64,000 nucleotides of DNA from Actinomadura violacea. GTDB taxonomy: Bacteria > Actinomycetota > Actinomycetes > Streptosporangiales > Streptosporangiaceae. Positions 23,689-31,820 of this stretch are shown in pieces; the stretch's first letter is position 1, and each line of letters opens with the position of its first letter. Location: assembly GCF_017573465.1 (NCBI RefSeq), contig NZ_JAGEPF010000007.1:186001-250000 (forward strand), written 5' to 3'. A program made the translations under genes and the position numbers. A model generated the notes under the pieces. It had not been told where the DNA came from. It saw only the letters and a program-made list of their open reading frames with translations, and searched no databases.

Positions 23689-25046
23689 CCACCGCCGAGA
23701 CCCGGCCCGGCCGGCGGGCCCGTGGCGAGCGGCCGGCCGGCGCCGCCGGCGCCCGCGCGTGGGTCGTCACGGCCCTGCTCGTCGCCTTCATGATGGTCAA
23801 CTTCGCGGACAAGGCCGTGTTCGGCCTCGCCGCCGACGAGATCCGGGCCGATCTCGGCCTGTCCGCCACCCGGTTCGGGCTGGCCAACAGCGCCTTCTTC
23901 CTGCTGTTCTCGCTGTCCGCCGTGGTGGTGGGCGTCCTCGCCGACCGCCTGTCGCTGAAATGGCTGCTGCTCGTCATGGCCCTGCTCTGGTCGGTGGCGC
24001 AAGTGCCCCCGGCGCTCGGCGGCGGCCTCGCCGTGCTGGTCGGGACGCGGGTCGTCCTCGGTGCCGCCGAGGGCCCAGCGTTCCCGGTGGCCCAGCAGAT
24101 CGCGTTCTCGTGGTTCCCGAACCACCGGCGCAACCTGCCGGGCGCCCTGGTCACCCTCGGCGTCACCTTCGGTGTGATCACCGCGGCGCCCACGCTGACC
24201 TGGGTCATCGACCGCCACGGCTGGTGCTCCGCGCTGTGGGCGCTCGCCGTCGCCGGCCTGGTGTGGGGCGCCGCCTGGTTCGGGCTCGGGGCCATCGGCC
24301 GCCACCGCGAGGACCGGCCCGGCGCCGACCCATCCGGTGACGAGGAGACCGGGGAGGAGACCGGGGCCGCTTCCGGCCGCGCCTCCTCCTGGGCCGCCTA
24401 CCGGCGAGTGTTCGGCAGCCGCACCTGGATCGGCGTCACGCTCGCGTACTTCACCAGCTACTGGGGCGTCGCGCTGATGCTGGTCTGGCTGCCGTCCTAC
24501 CTGAAGAACGCCCTCGGCTACTCCTCGGGCGCCGCCGGCACCCTGGTCGCCGTCCCGTGGGCGGTCGGCGCCGTCGTGTTACTCGGCCAGGCCGCGGTCA
24601 CCGGGCGGCTGATGCGCCGCGGCGTCCCGAGCCGGTGGGCGCGCGGCCGGGTCGGCGCCGCCCTGCTGGCCGTCGGCGCGCTGTGCCTGCTCGGGTTGCC
24701 GCTGGTGAACGGGCACGCGGCCAAGGCCGTCCTGCTGTTCCTCGGGTTCGGCTTCGGCGGGTCGTTCGCCGCCATAGCCGCCACGACCGTCGCCGAAGTC
24801 GCTCCGCCGCGGCGGCGCGGAGGCTCCCTCGGCACGATGAACGCCCTGGTCACCACGGCCGGGCTCATCGCCCCCACCGTCGTCGGCGCGATGGTCGACG
24901 CGCAGGGGCACGCCGGCTACCAGAACGCGGCGCTGGCCTACGCCGCCCTCCTCCTCGTCGGAGCCCTCGCCGCCGCCGTCCTCATCGACCCCCAGCGCGA
25001 CGCCGCGCGCACCGGGGCCCCACTCCCCGAGAGGAACCGTCCATGA
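23685..25046 (+). CDS. MFS transporter, anion:cation symporter (ACS)-like
   Basis: 453 residues with 12 predicted helices. The FADKAVFGLAADEIRADLGLS start and LADRLSLKWLL loop resemble ACS-family carriers of organic acids (phthalate, glucarate, sulfonate type). The central loop (about residues 205-230) is acidic and disordered (SGDEETGEETGAASG). The GTG23685 start overlaps the dioxygenase stop (GTGA), so the two are translationally coupled. It probably takes up the dioxygenase substrate. A tiny ORF overlaps its own stop codon. Confidence 0.87.
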   Translation: MTTAETRPGRRARGERPAGAAGARAWVVTALLVAFMMVNFADKAVFGLAADEIRADLGLSATRFGLANSAFFLLFSLSAVVVGVLADRLSLKWLLLVMALLWSVAQVPPALGGGLAVLVGTRVVLGAAEGPAFPVAQQIAFSWFPNHRRNLPGALVTLGVTFGVITAAPTLTWVIDRHGWCSALWALAVAGLVWGAAWFGLGAIGRHREDRPGADPSGDEETGEETGAASGRASSWAAYRRVFGSRTWIGVTLAYFTSYWGVALMLVWLPSYLKNALGYSSGAAGTLVAVPWAVGAVVLLGQAAVTGRLMRRGVPSRWARGRVGAALLAVGALCLLGLPLVNGHAAKAVLLFLGFGFGGSFAAIAATTVAEVAPPRRRGGSLGTMNALVTTAGLIAPTVVGAMVDAQGHAGYQNAALAYAALLLVGALAAAVLIDPQRDAARTGAPLPERNRP

Positions 25047-25132
25047 CCGGACTCGTTCAACGGCGAGCTCGGCGGCGTCAACAGAAATCAGGCAAAGGCC
25101 CCGGACCGAATTGCCCGATCAGTAGGGTGTGA
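25043..25132 (+). CDS. Possible 29-residue basic ORF, coupled to the MFS gene
   Basis: ATG25043 overlaps the MFS stop codon (ATGA), with GAGAGGAACC upstream as a good ribosome-binding site. It encodes MTGLVQRRARRRQQKSGKGP and nine more residues. No domain is visible. It may be a short translated peptide or the surviving 5' end of a lost third operon gene. The composition is mostly Arg, Gln, Gly and Pro. Confidence 0.3.
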   Translation: MTGLVQRRARRRQQKSGKGPGPNCPISRV

Positions 25133-25168
25133 TGATCATCTTGAGTTCGAGGTAGCGGAGGTTCACTC

Positions 25169-25798
25169 GTGGTCGTCGGTTTCGATACGACCGGACTGCA
25201 GCAGGTCGATGGGACCACGTGGATGCACCCGGGCAGCGGCGACCGGATCATCCTGAACGTCCAGGACTCGCGGCTCGGGGAACAGGCGTGGCTGGAGAAC
25301 GTCCCCGCGATGCGCCGCAACCTCGCCACCGCCTATGCGCAGATGGGGTGCCTCATCGAGGCCGAACCGGTGGTGCTCGGCGGCGTCCGCGGCGTGTGCC
25401 AGGTGGTGAAGGTGCCGATCCCGAACGCGCCCAGCGGGCAGGTGTTCATGGCGAACATCTTCCTGGCCAAGGCCGACCGCTATGTGATGTTCGGCTGCTC
25501 CGCCGCGGAGAGCGGGACCACCGGCGTGCGCGAGGCGCTGCTCATGGCCCAGCTCGGCGTCGGAGCCGAGGGCTGGTTCCTTCCCCATCCCTACGCGCCC
25601 GAGGTACAGGGCAAGCTGCCGTTCCACCGCGGCGACGACCCGGCATGGGACGCGCAGTTCCCCGACCATCCGCTGTCGCGCGTCCGGGGATGGGTCCGCT
25701 GGGCGCTCGGCGCGGCGACGGTCGACCCCGCGTTCGCGGCGCTGCCCGACTTCGTGCCCGGCGGCGGTGCGGCTCCGGGCGGCGCCTACCGGAACTGA
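25169..25798 (+). CDS. Unknown protein, weakly PsbP/DUF1795-like
   Basis: 209 residues without signal peptide or membrane helix. The pattern 'MHPGSGDRIILNVQDS ... LIEAEPVVLGGVRGVCQVVK ... YVMFGCSAAESG' resembles the alternating strands and GG-turn of Mog1/PsbP-like DUF1795 proteins, but I am not certain. The C-terminal part (FHRGDDPAWDAQFPDHPLSR) is a linker followed by a Trp-rich helix. GTG25169 follows GGAGG at a normal distance. It is monocistronic and convergent with the SRPBCC gene. Proteins of this kind often accompany secretion or polymorphic-toxin loci, but none is seen here. Confidence 0.68.
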   Translation: MVVGFDTTGLQQVDGTTWMHPGSGDRIILNVQDSRLGEQAWLENVPAMRRNLATAYAQMGCLIEAEPVVLGGVRGVCQVVKVPIPNAPSGQVFMANIFLAKADRYVMFGCSAAESGTTGVREALLMAQLGVGAEGWFLPHPYAPEVQGKLPFHRGDDPAWDAQFPDHPLSRVRGWVRWALGAATVDPAFAALPDFVPGGGAAPGGAYRN

Positions 25799-25889
25799 TC
25801 GTCACGCTCGCCGGCCAGGCTCGCGCACAGCGCACTGCGGGCGCGACGGTATCGCCGCCTGCGGTGGACGAGTCGAGCACCCAGTGCGC

Positions 25890-26351
25890 CTACCGCTCCA
25901 CGTGGCTTGCGAGGTTGTCGAGGGAGGACGCGAGTCCGGTGGCGTGGTCTTCTGCGGAGATGCCGGCGGGAACGTCGTCGGCCCGGATGTCGACGCGGCT
26001 CCCGCCTTCGGCGGCGGTGACCTCCCACGTCATGGTCATCGTGCCGGCGAAGGCGGGGTCGTCGGAGACGAAGTCGACGGCCTGCACCACCCGCGCACCG
26101 GGGACGATCTCGTCGAAGCGCGCTTCGACGACGTCGGAGTCAGGCGTCGCCTTTCCCGGGGACGAAGAGGCGTCCGTGTAGGTGAGCACCATCCGGAATC
26201 CGCCGCCGGGCCGGAGGTCGAACCTTTCCAATCTCGCGCTCATCCCCGTGGGCGGAAGCCACATCACCAGGGCTTCGGGATCAGTGAGCGCGCGGTAAAC
26301 GCGATCGGGCGGCGCGGCCACGATCCGGGAGGCGACGTCTGTTCGTCCCAT
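25890..26351 (-). CDS. SRPBCC/AHSA1-family protein
   Basis: 153-residue START-like fold protein (activator of Hsp90 ATPase homologue 1 type). It starts with ASRIVAAPPDRVYRALTDPEAL and has MTMTWEVTAAEGGSRVDI strands and a final helix (GLASSLDNLASHV). It forms a hydrophobic ligand cavity; the ligand is unknown. ATG26351. It is 25 bp downstream of the arginase-family gene on the same strand, so it may be the last gene of a three-gene operon with that gene and DinB. Confidence 0.87.
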   Translation of the reverse strand: MGRTDVASRIVAAPPDRVYRALTDPEALVMWLPPTGMSARLERFDLRPGGGFRMVLTYTDASSSPGKATPDSDVVEARFDEIVPGARVVQAVDFVSDDPAFAGTMTMTWEVTAAEGGSRVDIRADDVPAGISAEDHATGLASSLDNLASHVER

Positions 26352-26376
26352 GGCGCCACGCTAACCGATGGGAACC

Positions 26377-27282
26377 TCAGCGGCGTTCGCCGAGGGCGGC
26401 GAGGCCATCGACGAGGATGTCGGTGAGCAGCCGGGCGCGGCCGCCGTCCGGGTCGAGGTCGGGGTCGAAGACGGTCACCTGCGCCCCGATCGCCCGCGGT
26501 GCGAGGGCCGCGAGGAGTTCGGTCAGCTCGTCGGCGGTGAGCCCGCCGGGGTCCGGGGAGTCGACGGCGGGCATGACGCCCGGGTCGAGGATGTCGACGT
26601 CGAGGTGCAGCCAGTGGCCGTCGAGGCCGTCGCGGTCGACGACGTCGAGGATCCGGCGGGCGGCTTCCCGCACGCCCTGCTCCCGGATCCGTGCCGCGGG
26701 GACGACGGCGCCGAGGAGCGCGGTGGTCTCCTCCAGCGCGGTGTCGTCGTCGCGGCAGCCCGCGTGGGCGGTGTCGGCGGGCGCGAAGTAGGGGCCGAGG
26801 CCGTCGATGTCGGCGACGGCCGGCCAGTGCAGGCCCACCACGGCGGCGAGGTCCTCGCCGGCGAGGCTGGCGCACCGGTCGGAGTTGCCGGGATGGCGGA
26901 AGTCGGTGTGCCCGTCGAGATGCACCAGGCCGTGGCGTCCCGGCGCGCGCCGCAGCGCGACGCCGGCGCCCACGAGCAGGCTGCAGTCCCCGCCGATCAC
27001 CAGGGGCGCGAGGCCGTCGGCGCGGACCGCGTCGATCCGCTCGGCGAGCCGCCGCGCGTGCTCGACGATGGCCGCCTGGTTGCGGAGCACTCCGGGGCCG
27101 GCGTCGTCGGCGTACCGGCCGGGCACGACGGCGCCCCGGTCCTGCCCGCCGCGTTCGAGGAAGCGCCGGTGCAGTCCGGCCTCGCGCAGCGCCTCCGGCG
27201 CCTTGGCCGTGCCGGGCACGCTGGTCGGCGCGGGCGGACGCAGCCCCAGATTGGTGGGCGCGGAGATCAGGGCGATCGTCAC
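26377..27282 (-). CDS. Arginase/agmatinase-family ureohydrolase with altered Mn ligand
   Basis: 301 residues with the arginase alpha/beta fold. Metal motifs are D-G-H125-T-D127 (after LVHLD) and D228-V-D230 (LHLDVDILDP). The first motif, normally GGDH, is GGDC here (residues 97-100), so one Mn-binding His is Cys. Canonical arginase or agmatinase activity is therefore doubtful; relatives with GGDC are usually annotated only as arginase family. The GTG27282 start overlaps the DinB stop codon. It is cytosolic, and substrate specificity cannot be read from sequence. Confidence 0.85.
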   Translation of the reverse strand: MTIALISAPTNLGLRPPAPTSVPGTAKAPEALREAGLHRRFLERGGQDRGAVVPGRYADDAGPGVLRNQAAIVEHARRLAERIDAVRADGLAPLVIGGDCSLLVGAGVALRRAPGRHGLVHLDGHTDFRHPGNSDRCASLAGEDLAAVVGLHWPAVADIDGLGPYFAPADTAHAGCRDDDTALEETTALLGAVVPAARIREQGVREAARRILDVVDRDGLDGHWLHLDVDILDPGVMPAVDSPDPGGLTADELTELLAALAPRAIGAQVTVFDPDLDPDGGRARLLTDILVDGLAALGERR

Positions 27283-27779
27283 GAGCCCGACGGCGTTCCG
27301 CTGAGGACCTGCTCGCGGAGGATGTCCGCGTGACCGCAGTGCTGCGCCAGTTCGCGGAGCATGTGGAGGTACACCCAGCGCAGCGGCAGCGGCCCGCGGC
27401 GGTTGCCGTGCACCAGGTCGTCCACCCCCAGGTCCGCGGTGGCCTTCCGGGACGCCGCGCACGCCTCCCGGTAGTCCCGCCGGACGGAGGCGATCGTGTC
27501 GCCGGCGTCGAGGTCGAACGACTCGTCGGGCGTGTCGGGGATGCCGATCTCGGCCCGCGACCGGCGGGTGACCGCCTCGTCGAACCAGACCCGCTCGATG
27601 AACGCGGCGTGCTTGACCAGGCCCAGCAGCGTCGTCTTGGACGCGACGAGCCGCCGCCGCGCCTGCTCCTCGGTCAGCCCGTCCAGGTGGGCGTCCATGG
27701 CCGACCGGTGCTCATCGAGGAACGTCTCGAACTGGTCGCGGAGAGCGCTCTGGAACGCGGTGGGCTCCATCGTCGGCAT
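27279..27779 (-). CDS. DinB/DUF664-family protein
   Basis: 166-residue four-helix-bundle protein of the DinB_2/DUF664 type. Metal-ligand candidates are in GLVKHAAFIERVWF and in the last helix (LRELAQHCGHADILREQ). The family includes mycothiol- or bacillithiol-dependent transferases, so a thiol-transfer role is possible in an actinomycete. ATG27779 is chosen because it opens the family-type MPTMEPTAF start; a GTG at 27788 is possible. The stop codon overlaps the GTG of the arginase-family gene, indicating an operon. Confidence 0.86.
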   Translation of the reverse strand: MPTMEPTAFQSALRDQFETFLDEHRSAMDAHLDGLTEEQARRRLVASKTTLLGLVKHAAFIERVWFDEAVTRRSRAEIGIPDTPDESFDLDAGDTIASVRRDYREACAASRKATADLGVDDLVHGNRRGPLPLRWVYLHMLRELAQHCGHADILREQVLSGTPSGS

Positions 27780-27914
27780 GTCGATCACGGTCGCAACGAT
27801 AGGCGATCCCGGAGGACCGGATCGTCCCGCCTCGGTGGTGTTGCGATGTTTGCCGGGTGCGCGGGAGGGGAGCGCAGCCCATGAGGCCGATGTAGAGCGA
27901 CAAGGGGGCGCGAG

Positions 27915-28385
27915 ATGGCTTGTCTGCTGCGAGGAGCGCTGCGGGGCGCCGCCGCCGGTGCGGCGGGCACGACCGCGCTCAACGGCGTCACCTACCTGGA
28001 CATGGCGCTGCGCGGCCGTCCGGGGAGCGACACGCCGGAGGAGACGGTGCGCGCCCTGTCGGACAGGACCGGCATCAAGGTGCCGGGCGAGGGCGAACGG
28101 CACGAGAACCGCATCTCCGGCCTCGGCCCGCTGACCGGCCTCGCGGCCGGCATCGGCACCGGCACGCTGCTCGGGATCATCGCCGCCGCGGGCTGGCGGC
28201 CGGGCAAGGCCGCCACCGCGATGCTGGCCGCCGCCGGGGCCATGGTGGGCAGCAGCGGCCCGATGGCCGCGCTGGGCGTCACCGACCCGCGCGAATGGCC
28301 GGTGTCGTCCTGGATCAGCGACCTGGTCCCGCACGCCGCGTACGGCGCGGTCACCGCCACGGTCCTGCACGGCCTCGACCGCTGA
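27915..28385 (+). CDS. Small conserved membrane protein of unknown function
   Basis: 156 residues. Ala/Gly-rich hydrophobic segments lie at about 5-30 (LRGAAAGAAGTTALNGVTYL), 72-95 and 98-120, with a short final segment near 138-152. A hydrophilic loop (ALRGRPGSDTPEETVRALSD) follows the first segment. No catalytic motif is seen. ATG27915 follows AGGGGGCGCGAG. It is divergent from DinB and separated from the following YbdK-type gene by a double hairpin, so it is probably its own transcript. Confidence 0.75.
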   Translation: MACLLRGALRGAAAGAAGTTALNGVTYLDMALRGRPGSDTPEETVRALSDRTGIKVPGEGERHENRISGLGPLTGLAAGIGTGTLLGIIAAAGWRPGKAATAMLAAAGAMVGSSGPMAALGVTDPREWPVSSWISDLVPHAAYGAVTATVLHGLDR

Positions 28386-28418
28386 CCCGTCCTCGGACGG
28401 GCGGGCCCGCTCGGGCCC
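28386..28418 (+). terminator. Tandem hairpins after the membrane-protein gene
   Basis: Two back-to-back perfect stems: CCCGTCC/GGACGGG (28386-28401) and GGGCCCG/CGGGCCC (28403-28418). They begin directly after the stop at 28385 and end 22 bases before the next start. They look like a terminator or attenuator ahead of the YbdK-type gene. Confidence 0.6.
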
Positions 28419-28440
28419 GGACCTGGAAGGGGCCCCGCAC

Positions 28441-29643
28441 ATGCGAGCAGAAGCGGTCGGCGTGCAGGAGCCGGGACTGACGGTCGGCGTGGAGGAGGAG
28501 TTCCTGCTCGCCGACGCCGCGACCGGGGAGACGGCGGCCCGTGCGGACGCCGTCCTCGCGCATGTGCGGAACCTGCCTCAGCGGCGCTCCGGCGCGCAGT
28601 TCCACACCGAACTTCTCGGTACGCAGGTGGAGGCCGCGTCCGCTGTCTGCACGGATCTGGCGGCACTGGGCCGAAGGCTCGCCGCTGCCCGCGATGAACT
28701 CGCCGTGTGCGCGCGGCGCGAGGACGCGCTGCTGGTCTCATCGGGAACCGCGCCGCTGCCCGGCCCCTTGCCGCCGACCTCCGAAGGTGAGCGGTTCGCC
28801 CGGATCCAGGATCTGTACGCGGGCGTGGTGCGCGACTACGAGGTGTCCGGCTGCCACGTGCACGTCGGCGTCCCCGATCGCGATACCGCGGTCGCCGTCG
28901 TCAACCACCTGCGGCCCTGGCTCCCGACGCTGCTGGCGGTGTCGGTGAACTCGCCGTACGCGCGCGGCGCCGACACCGGCTACGCGAGCTGGCGGATGAT
29001 CCAGCAGGCCCGCTTCCCCGGGGCCGGGCTGCCGCCCTGGTTCCCGTCCGCCGCCGCCCACGACCGGGAGACGGCCCGCCTCGCCGAATGCGGAGTCGTC
29101 GTGGACGCCGCCATGTCGTTCTGGCTGGCGCGGCCCTCGCCGCACCTCCCGACGGTGGAGGTCCGCGCGGCCGACGCCGTCCCGACCCCGGACGAGGCGG
29201 TGCTCCAGGCCGCCCTCACCAGGGGTCTGGTGCGGACCGCGCTGGCAGAGCTCGCGGCCGGACGGACCGCACCGCACGCACCGGACGCCCAGGTCGGCGC
29301 CGCCGCCGTCTGGGCCGCGGCGCGCCACGGGCTGTCGGGCCAAGGCGTCCACCCGGTTCTGGAGCGGCGCGTCCCGGCGGCGCAGCTGGCGTCCGAACTC
29401 CTCGATCATGTCGCGCCGGCCCTGGAGGAGACCGGTGACCTGGGCCGGACCCGGACGCTGCTCGGCCGCGTCCTGCACGAGGGGACGGGCGCCGACCACC
29501 AGCGCCGGGCGGCGGCCGGAGGCATGCGCGGGCTGATCGACGCGCTGGCCCGCCGCACGTCCCGCCGAGCGGACCGGGACCCCGGCGGCATGGACGGGAT
29601 CGGAGCGGGTACCGCAGGCTCGGCGCCGGAGACGGCCCGGTGA
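28441..29643 (+). CDS. YbdK-type carboxylate-amine ligase (glutamate-cysteine ligase 2 family)
   Basis: 400 residues of the GCS2/YbdK family: TVGVEEEFLLAD near the start (ATP/metal site), FHTELLGTQVEAAS, the GCHVHVGVPD core, and HLPTVEVRAADAVPT towards the end. The family forms gamma-glutamyl-type amide bonds with ATP. YbdK itself has weak glutamate-cysteine ligase activity, and the true substrate in actinomycetes is unclear. ATG28441 follows GGAAGGGGCC. It is followed directly by an iron-dependent redox enzyme of the haem-oxygenase fold, so a joint tailoring role is likely. Confidence 0.9.
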   Translation: MRAEAVGVQEPGLTVGVEEEFLLADAATGETAARADAVLAHVRNLPQRRSGAQFHTELLGTQVEAASAVCTDLAALGRRLAAARDELAVCARREDALLVSSGTAPLPGPLPPTSEGERFARIQDLYAGVVRDYEVSGCHVHVGVPDRDTAVAVVNHLRPWLPTLLAVSVNSPYARGADTGYASWRMIQQARFPGAGLPPWFPSAAAHDRETARLAECGVVVDAAMSFWLARPSPHLPTVEVRAADAVPTPDEAVLQAALTRGLVRTALAELAAGRTAPHAPDAQVGAAAVWAAARHGLSGQGVHPVLERRVPAAQLASELLDHVAPALEETGDLGRTRTLLGRVLHEGTGADHQRRAAAGGMRGLIDALARRTSRRADRDPGGMDGIGAGTAGSAPETAR

Positions 29644-29660
29644 CCGCCGAGGGAGGGGAC

Positions 29661-30713
29661 ATGACGACCGTCGCCACGAGCCCGCCCCGGACCGGCGGGC
29701 GGCCGCCGCTGCCCGCCCCGCGCGGGCCGCTGTCGGAGGCGGTGCTGGCCGCGCTCGCGCGCCTCGCGCCCGCGGACCCGGCGCCGATGCTGGACGCCGC
29801 CCGCACCGAGGTCCGCCGCGACGGTGCCGACCCGTTCGGTGATGACCTGCACCTGGCCTTGTACGTCTGCTACGAGCTGCACTATCGCGGTTTCGGCGGC
29901 GTCGACGACGGCTGGGAATGGGCACCGGGACTGCTGGCCCTCCGTGGCGCGCTGGAACACCGCTTCCTGGAGGCTCTCCGCGCGGAGACCGCGCCGGGCG
30001 ACGATGTGGAGGGCGTTCTCGCCGGTGTTCTCGCCGAGCCGGCCGACGCGTACGGCGTCTCCCACTACCTGCGCGACGAGGGGGAGGGGTGGCAGCTGCG
30101 CGAGTACGCCGTGCACCGCTCCGCCTACCACCTCAAAGAGGCCGACCCCCACGCCTGGCTGATACCGCGCCTCGACGGGCAAGCGAAGGCCGCGCTGGTC
30201 GCGGTGGAGTTCGACGAGTTCGGCGGCGGCCGCGGCGAGGCCATGCACTCCCGGCTGTTCGCCGATCTGATGGACGACCTCGGCCTGGACTCCGCCTACG
30301 GCCGCTACCTGGACCTCGTCCCGGCCCGGATGCTCGCCGTCGTCAACATGATGTCGCTGTTCGGCCTGCACCGCTCGCTGCGCGGCGCGATGGCCGGGCA
30401 CTTCGCCGCCGCCGAGATCACCACCGCGCCCGCCGCGCGCCGGATGGCCGCCGCGCTGGAACGGCTCGGCGCGGGCCCGCGCGGCGTCCGCTTCTACACC
30501 GAGCACATCGAGGCCGACGCCGTCCACGAACAGGTGCTCCGGCATGATGTCCTCGGTGACCTGCTGGCCCGGGAGCCCGCCCTCGCCGCCGACGTCGTGT
30601 TCGGCGTCCGCGCCACCGAACTGCTGGAGGACCGCTTCGGCGAGCACCTCCTGAAGTCCTGGCGGACGGGCGGTACCTCGCTCCGCCAGGCGCTTCCGCC
30701 ACCCCCGCACTAG
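29661..30713 (+). CDS. Iron-containing redox enzyme, haem-oxygenase-like diiron (HDO) family
   Basis: 350 residues, helical throughout. The annotation rests on the 'iron-containing redox enzyme' pattern: VCYELHYRGFGGVDDGWEW, LREYAVHRSAYHLKEADPHA, VEFDEFGGGRGEAMHSRLFA, and FYTEHIEADAVHEQVL. These give repeated E/H/D ligands suitable for a labile diiron centre as in HDO oxidases. ATG29661 follows GAGGGAGGGGAC; an upstream in-frame GTG at 29640 would overlap the ligase stop. It is probably in an operon with the YbdK-type ligase. Its stop overlaps that of the convergent CDGSH gene. Confidence 0.86.
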   Translation: MTTVATSPPRTGGRPPLPAPRGPLSEAVLAALARLAPADPAPMLDAARTEVRRDGADPFGDDLHLALYVCYELHYRGFGGVDDGWEWAPGLLALRGALEHRFLEALRAETAPGDDVEGVLAGVLAEPADAYGVSHYLRDEGEGWQLREYAVHRSAYHLKEADPHAWLIPRLDGQAKAALVAVEFDEFGGGRGEAMHSRLFADLMDDLGLDSAYGRYLDLVPARMLAVVNMMSLFGLHRSLRGAMAGHFAAAEITTAPAARRMAAALERLGAGPRGVRFYTEHIEADAVHEQVLRHDVLGDLLAREPALAADVVFGVRATELLEDRFGEHLLKSWRTGGTSLRQALPPPPH

Positions 30714-30931
30714 TCGCCCGCGGCCTTCCGGCGGGGTTTGCGGCGGTGGCTGGTGTCGCAGAACGGGTAGCGGCGGCTCCGCCGGCACGCGCACAAGGCG
30801 ACCATGAACCGGTCGGACGTCACCGTCGTGCCGTCCGGCATCTCGATCTCCACGGGCCCCTCCACCAGAACGGGCCCGTCCGGGTCCAGCCGGACCCGGC
30901 GGGGAGCGGGACGGTCAGCCGCGGTCGGCAC
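30710..30931 (-). CDS. CDGSH iron-sulfur domain protein
   Basis: 73 residues. The 2Fe-2S ligand set is C47-x-C49 ... C58-D-T-S-H62 (CACRRSRRYPFCDTSH), with Thr in place of the usual Gly of CDGSH. Small bacterial proteins of this kind carry a redox-active, proton-coupled cluster. The N-terminal part is a beta-strand pair ending PVEIEMPDG. The GTG30931 start overlaps the methyltransferase gene upstream by 17 bases. No good ribosome-binding site is seen, suggesting translational coupling. The C-terminus is basic (RRKPRRKAAGD). Confidence 0.88.
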   Translation of the reverse strand: MPTAADRPAPRRVRLDPDGPVLVEGPVEIEMPDGTTVTSDRFMVALCACRRSRRYPFCDTSHRRKPRRKAAGD

Positions 30932-31562
30932 GGACCACCACCAGTTCCTCGAAACGGCCGAAGACCGGGGCATGCCCGGCGGCCTCCAGCTCCGCGGCAC
31001 GAGCCCGCAGCACCGGGCCGTGCGGCTGCGTACGCCGCGCCGCGACCGACGCCGCCATCCCCTGTGCCCGCAGCGCGTCCAGCGTCGCCTGGACCCCGGA
31101 CACGGCCGACTGCACGATCAGCAGCGTGCCGCCCCGGCGGAGCTGGCGGGGCGCCCGCTCGCAGATCCGGTCGAGCAGGGCCCGGCCGTCCGGGCCGCCG
31201 TTCCACCAGCGTCCGGCGCGTCCCGGCGGCGCGGACCCGCTCGGCACGTACGGAGGGTTCGCCACGATCATGTCGAACCACTGGCCGGCCACCGGCCCGA
31301 ACAGGTCGCCCCGCAGGACCCTGATCGGCAGCCGGTTCAACCGGGCGTTGGCCCGGGCGGCCAGCACGGCCCGCGCGGACACGTCCACCGCCGTCACCCG
31401 GCGCGCCCCGGCCCGGGCGGCGGCGAGCGCGAGCGCACCGGTCCCGGTGCACACGTCCAGCACGCACGCCCCTTTCAGCAGCGGAGCCTTCCGCAGGACC
31501 TCCGTCAGCAGAAAGGTGTCCCCCTGGGGCGCGTACACCCCCGGCGGCCTCACGAGCCTCAT
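30915..31562 (-). CDS. HemK2/MTQ2-type SAM-dependent methyltransferase
   Basis: 215-residue class I methyltransferase. The SAM loop VLDVCTGTGALAL (residues 34-46), acidic AVD60, and the amide-methylating signature NPPY (102-105, VANPPYVPSG) place it with HemK/PrmC-like enzymes that act on Gln, Asn or Lys side-chain nitrogen. Full PrmC has an extra N-terminal domain, absent here, so it resembles HemK2. ATG31562. It is followed by the overlapping CDGSH gene. Protein or small-molecule substrates are both possible. Confidence 0.88.
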   Translation of the reverse strand: MRLVRPPGVYAPQGDTFLLTEVLRKAPLLKGACVLDVCTGTGALALAAARAGARRVTAVDVSARAVLAARANARLNRLPIRVLRGDLFGPVAGQWFDMIVANPPYVPSGSAPPGRAGRWWNGGPDGRALLDRICERAPRQLRRGGTLLIVQSAVSGVQATLDALRAQGMAASVAARRTQPHGPVLRARAAELEAAGHAPVFGRFEELVVVRADRG

Positions 31563-31734
31563 TCCCCCCGGCTACCCCCCACCTCGGCACCAAACATGCA
31601 CGCACCGGTGCTGAACCCTGAAAAAGCATGAAAATGGCGAGCGCGAATGGCTCTGAGCTGGGCCGACGAGCCGAATTCCGCCTTCGTTGACCCGGCTGCC
31701 TGAACGGCTGTTTGTGCAGGTCAGAGCGATATGT

Positions 31735-31747
31735 GAACAACCTGTTC
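31735..31747. promoter_or_regulatory. Palindrome upstream of the NmrA-type pseudogene
   Basis: GAACAACCTGTTC is a 13-bp palindrome with 5-bp arms, in the less GC-rich 31.6-31.75 kb stretch, 74 bp before the pseudogene start. It may be the old operator. The rest of the 31563-31820 gap shows no gene. Confidence 0.35.
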
Positions 31748-31820
31748 GCGTTTGCAGCGACGAGATGGGCGAGCCGGGGATGGGGCGTCGGGAAAGAGCC
31801 CGACCAGGAAGGGGACGCCC

